From an uncultured Eubacteriales bacterium (GTDB lineage: Bacteria; Bacillota; Clostridia; Oscillospirales; Oscillospiraceae): a stretch of DNA of 6,584 nt. How positions within the stretch are numbered: position 1 is the stretch's first letter; every line of letters begins with the position of its first letter. The notes below the pieces were generated by a model, which saw nothing but the letters and a program-made list of their open reading frames with translations, did no database searches and was not told where the DNA came from. The DNA lies in assembly GCA_900320765.1 (NCBI GenBank), contig ONTN01000078.1, positions 1-6,584 on the forward strand, in the 5' to 3' direction. This document shows, one piece after another, positions 5,561-6,584 of the stretch. Both the position numbers and the translations under genes were made by a program.

Positions 5561-6547
5561 GTCCGCGTAGCCGTGCGGATGCGTCCTGTGCCAGTTCCAC
5601 GCCGTTGAAATGATCGTCTCGAGGTCGGCGTATTTCGGGTTCCAGCCGAGGACCTTTCTCGCCTTCTCAGAGCTGGCGACAAGGATATCCGGGTCGCCGG
5701 GACGGCGGTCGAGCAGCTTTTCGGGTATCGGGTGGCCGGTGACCCTTCGGGCGGTCTCAACGACCTCCTTATTTGTAAAGCCGACCCCGTTTCCGAGGTT
5801 AAAGGTATTCGACTCTCCCCCCGCCAGCAGGTAGTCGAGGGCGAGGATATGCGCCTGAGCGAGATCGGTAACGTGTATGTAGTCGCGGACGCAGGTGCCG
5901 TCCTTCGTATTGTAATCTCCGCCGAAGATGCCGATGAACTCGCGCTGTCCGTTCGGCACCTGCAGGATGATAGGAATGAGATGAGTCTCCGGGTCGTGCG
6001 CCTCGCCTATCACACCGTCGGGATGGGCGCCGCAGGCGTTGAAGTATCTCAGGGCGACGTATTTAAGGCCGCAGGCGAGATCCGTCCAGCGCATCATCTT
6101 CTCCATTGCGAGCTTCGTCTCGCCGTAGGGGTTTATCGGCTGGGTCCTGTCCGTCTCAAGTATCGGGGTCTTCTCGGGCAGGCCGTAGGTCGCCGCCGTC
6201 GAGGAGAAGACTATCTTCTTGACGTCGTGCGCTATCATGCTCTCCAAAAGACTGTTCGTGCCCCAGAGGTTGTTATCGTAATACTTGAGCGGGTCCTTCA
6301 TCGACTCGCCCACCTGCGAGGAGGCTGCAAAGTGAATAACGCCCTCGATATTCTCTTTCTCAAAGAGTGCGTCAAGAGCCTTTCTGTCGCGGATATCGAG
6401 CTCGTAGAACCTCGCCTGCGGGTGGACTGCCTTGCGGAAGCCGGTGACGAGGTTATCGGCGACTACCACGTCGCGCCCCGCCCCGATCAGCTCATATACG
6501 GTATGCGAGCCGATATAGCCCGCTCCGCCGAGAACAAGAATTGCCAT
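5558..6547 (-). CDS. galE: UDP-glucose 4-epimerase
   Basis: GalE interconverts UDP-galactose and UDP-glucose using bound NAD, completing the Leloir cycle with GalT and supplying UDP-galactose for glycan synthesis. The 329 residues match the short-chain dehydrogenase-type epimerases. The N-terminal Rossmann fold shows GGAGYIG (7-13, GxxGxxG), with D31 in VVADNL binding the NAD ribose. FSSTAATYG (114-122) places Thr117 at the catalytic Ser/Thr, and NPYGETK (139-145) gives the catalytic pair Tyr141 and Lys145. YFNACGAHPDG (168-178) and RRPGDPDILVAS (281-292) are substrate-site blocks; Leu289 appears to sit where E. coli has the gatekeeper Tyr299. AAAGGAGG (6563-6556) lies 8 bases before the ATG at 6547. 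It is the first operon gene within the window; its promoter is not visible and may lie upstream, perhaps before galK. Confidence 0.96.
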   Translation of the reverse strand: MAILVLGGAGYIGSHTVYELIGAGRDVVVADNLVTGFRKAVHPQARFYELDIRDRKALDALFEKENIEGVIHFAASSQVGESMKDPLKYYDNNLWGTNSLLESMIAHDVKKIVFSSTAATYGLPEKTPILETDRTQPINPYGETKLAMEKMMRWTDLACGLKYVALRYFNACGAHPDGVIGEAHDPETHLIPIILQVPNGQREFIGIFGGDYNTKDGTCVRDYIHVTDLAQAHILALDYLLAGGESNTFNLGNGVGFTNKEVVETARRVTGHPIPEKLLDRRPGDPDILVASSEKARKVLGWNPKYADLETIISTAWNWHRTHPHGYAD

Positions 6548-6555
6548 AGTTGTAT

Positions 6556-6563
6556 CCTCCTTT
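6556..6563 (-). promoter_or_regulatory. Strong Shine-Dalgarno site of galE
   Basis: AAAGGAGG on the minus strand (6563-6556) with an 8-base spacer to the ATG is a near-ideal site, implying strong translation. The remaining 21 bases to the window edge are AT-rich and show no complete promoter, so it is unclear whether galE begins the operon. Confidence 0.8.
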
Positions 6564-6584
6564 GGTAAAATTACAATTAGTTCA

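Noticed and set aside
4520..5608. A 362-codon open frame on the plus strand opposite galT
   Set aside because: It is fully antisense to galT, has no ribosome binding site of note, and its translation is arginine- and valine-rich with no domain. Long antisense frames are expected opposite GC-rich genes that avoid codons read as stops on the other strand.
5732..6568. A 278-codon open frame on the plus strand opposite galE
   Set aside because: It lies antisense to a certain gene, shows no recognisable family and no start signal; a shadow of galE codon usage.

Overview
The window looks like chromosomal DNA from a low-profile gut-type Clostridia bacterium (Bacillota, possibly the Oscillospiraceae or Christensenellales side). 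The grounds are AGGAGG-type Shine-Dalgarno sites before every gene, a Firmicutes-type (class II) GalT, a CarD-family regulator, YitT and MATE membrane proteins of clostridial type, and a hairpin-rich intergenic repeat of a kind common in gut Clostridia genomes. By eye the GC content is a little above 50%. The lineage is an inference; no rRNA or marker gene is present.

All six genes lie on the minus strand and read from the right edge towards the left. A compact operon runs from the right: galE (UDP-glucose 4-epimerase), galT (UDP-glucose--hexose-1-phosphate uridylyltransferase), a six-helix Pr6Pr-like membrane protein, and a YitT-family membrane protein. Gaps are only 10 to 16 bases, and at each of the three junctions the Shine-Dalgarno site of the next gene contains, or shares bases with, the stop codon of the previous one. 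This points to one mRNA with coupled translation. GalE and GalT are two of the Leloir-pathway enzymes; galK is not in the window and may lie upstream of the right edge. The roles of the two membrane proteins in this setting are unknown.

A 130-base gap follows yitT. It holds a good sigma-A promoter (TTGAAG, 17-base spacer, TATAAT), and then a 19-bp hairpin with eight U residues, starting at the predicted transcription start. Next come the ribosome binding site and ATG of a MATE multidrug-type exporter. The hairpin can end the gal transcript, but it also sits between every visible promoter and the exporter gene, so exporter expression seems to depend on terminator read-through. This is the most interesting regulatory signal here.

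Downstream of the exporter is a CarD-family RNA polymerase-binding regulator with its own extended -10 promoter. It appears to lack the tryptophan that CarD proteins use to wedge open promoter DNA. Bases 1-271 hold no gene. They contain one complete 153-bp inverted-repeat element built of small three-base-loop hairpins, and the end of a second related copy cut by the window edge. The hairpin stems differ in sequence between copies but remain self-complementary.
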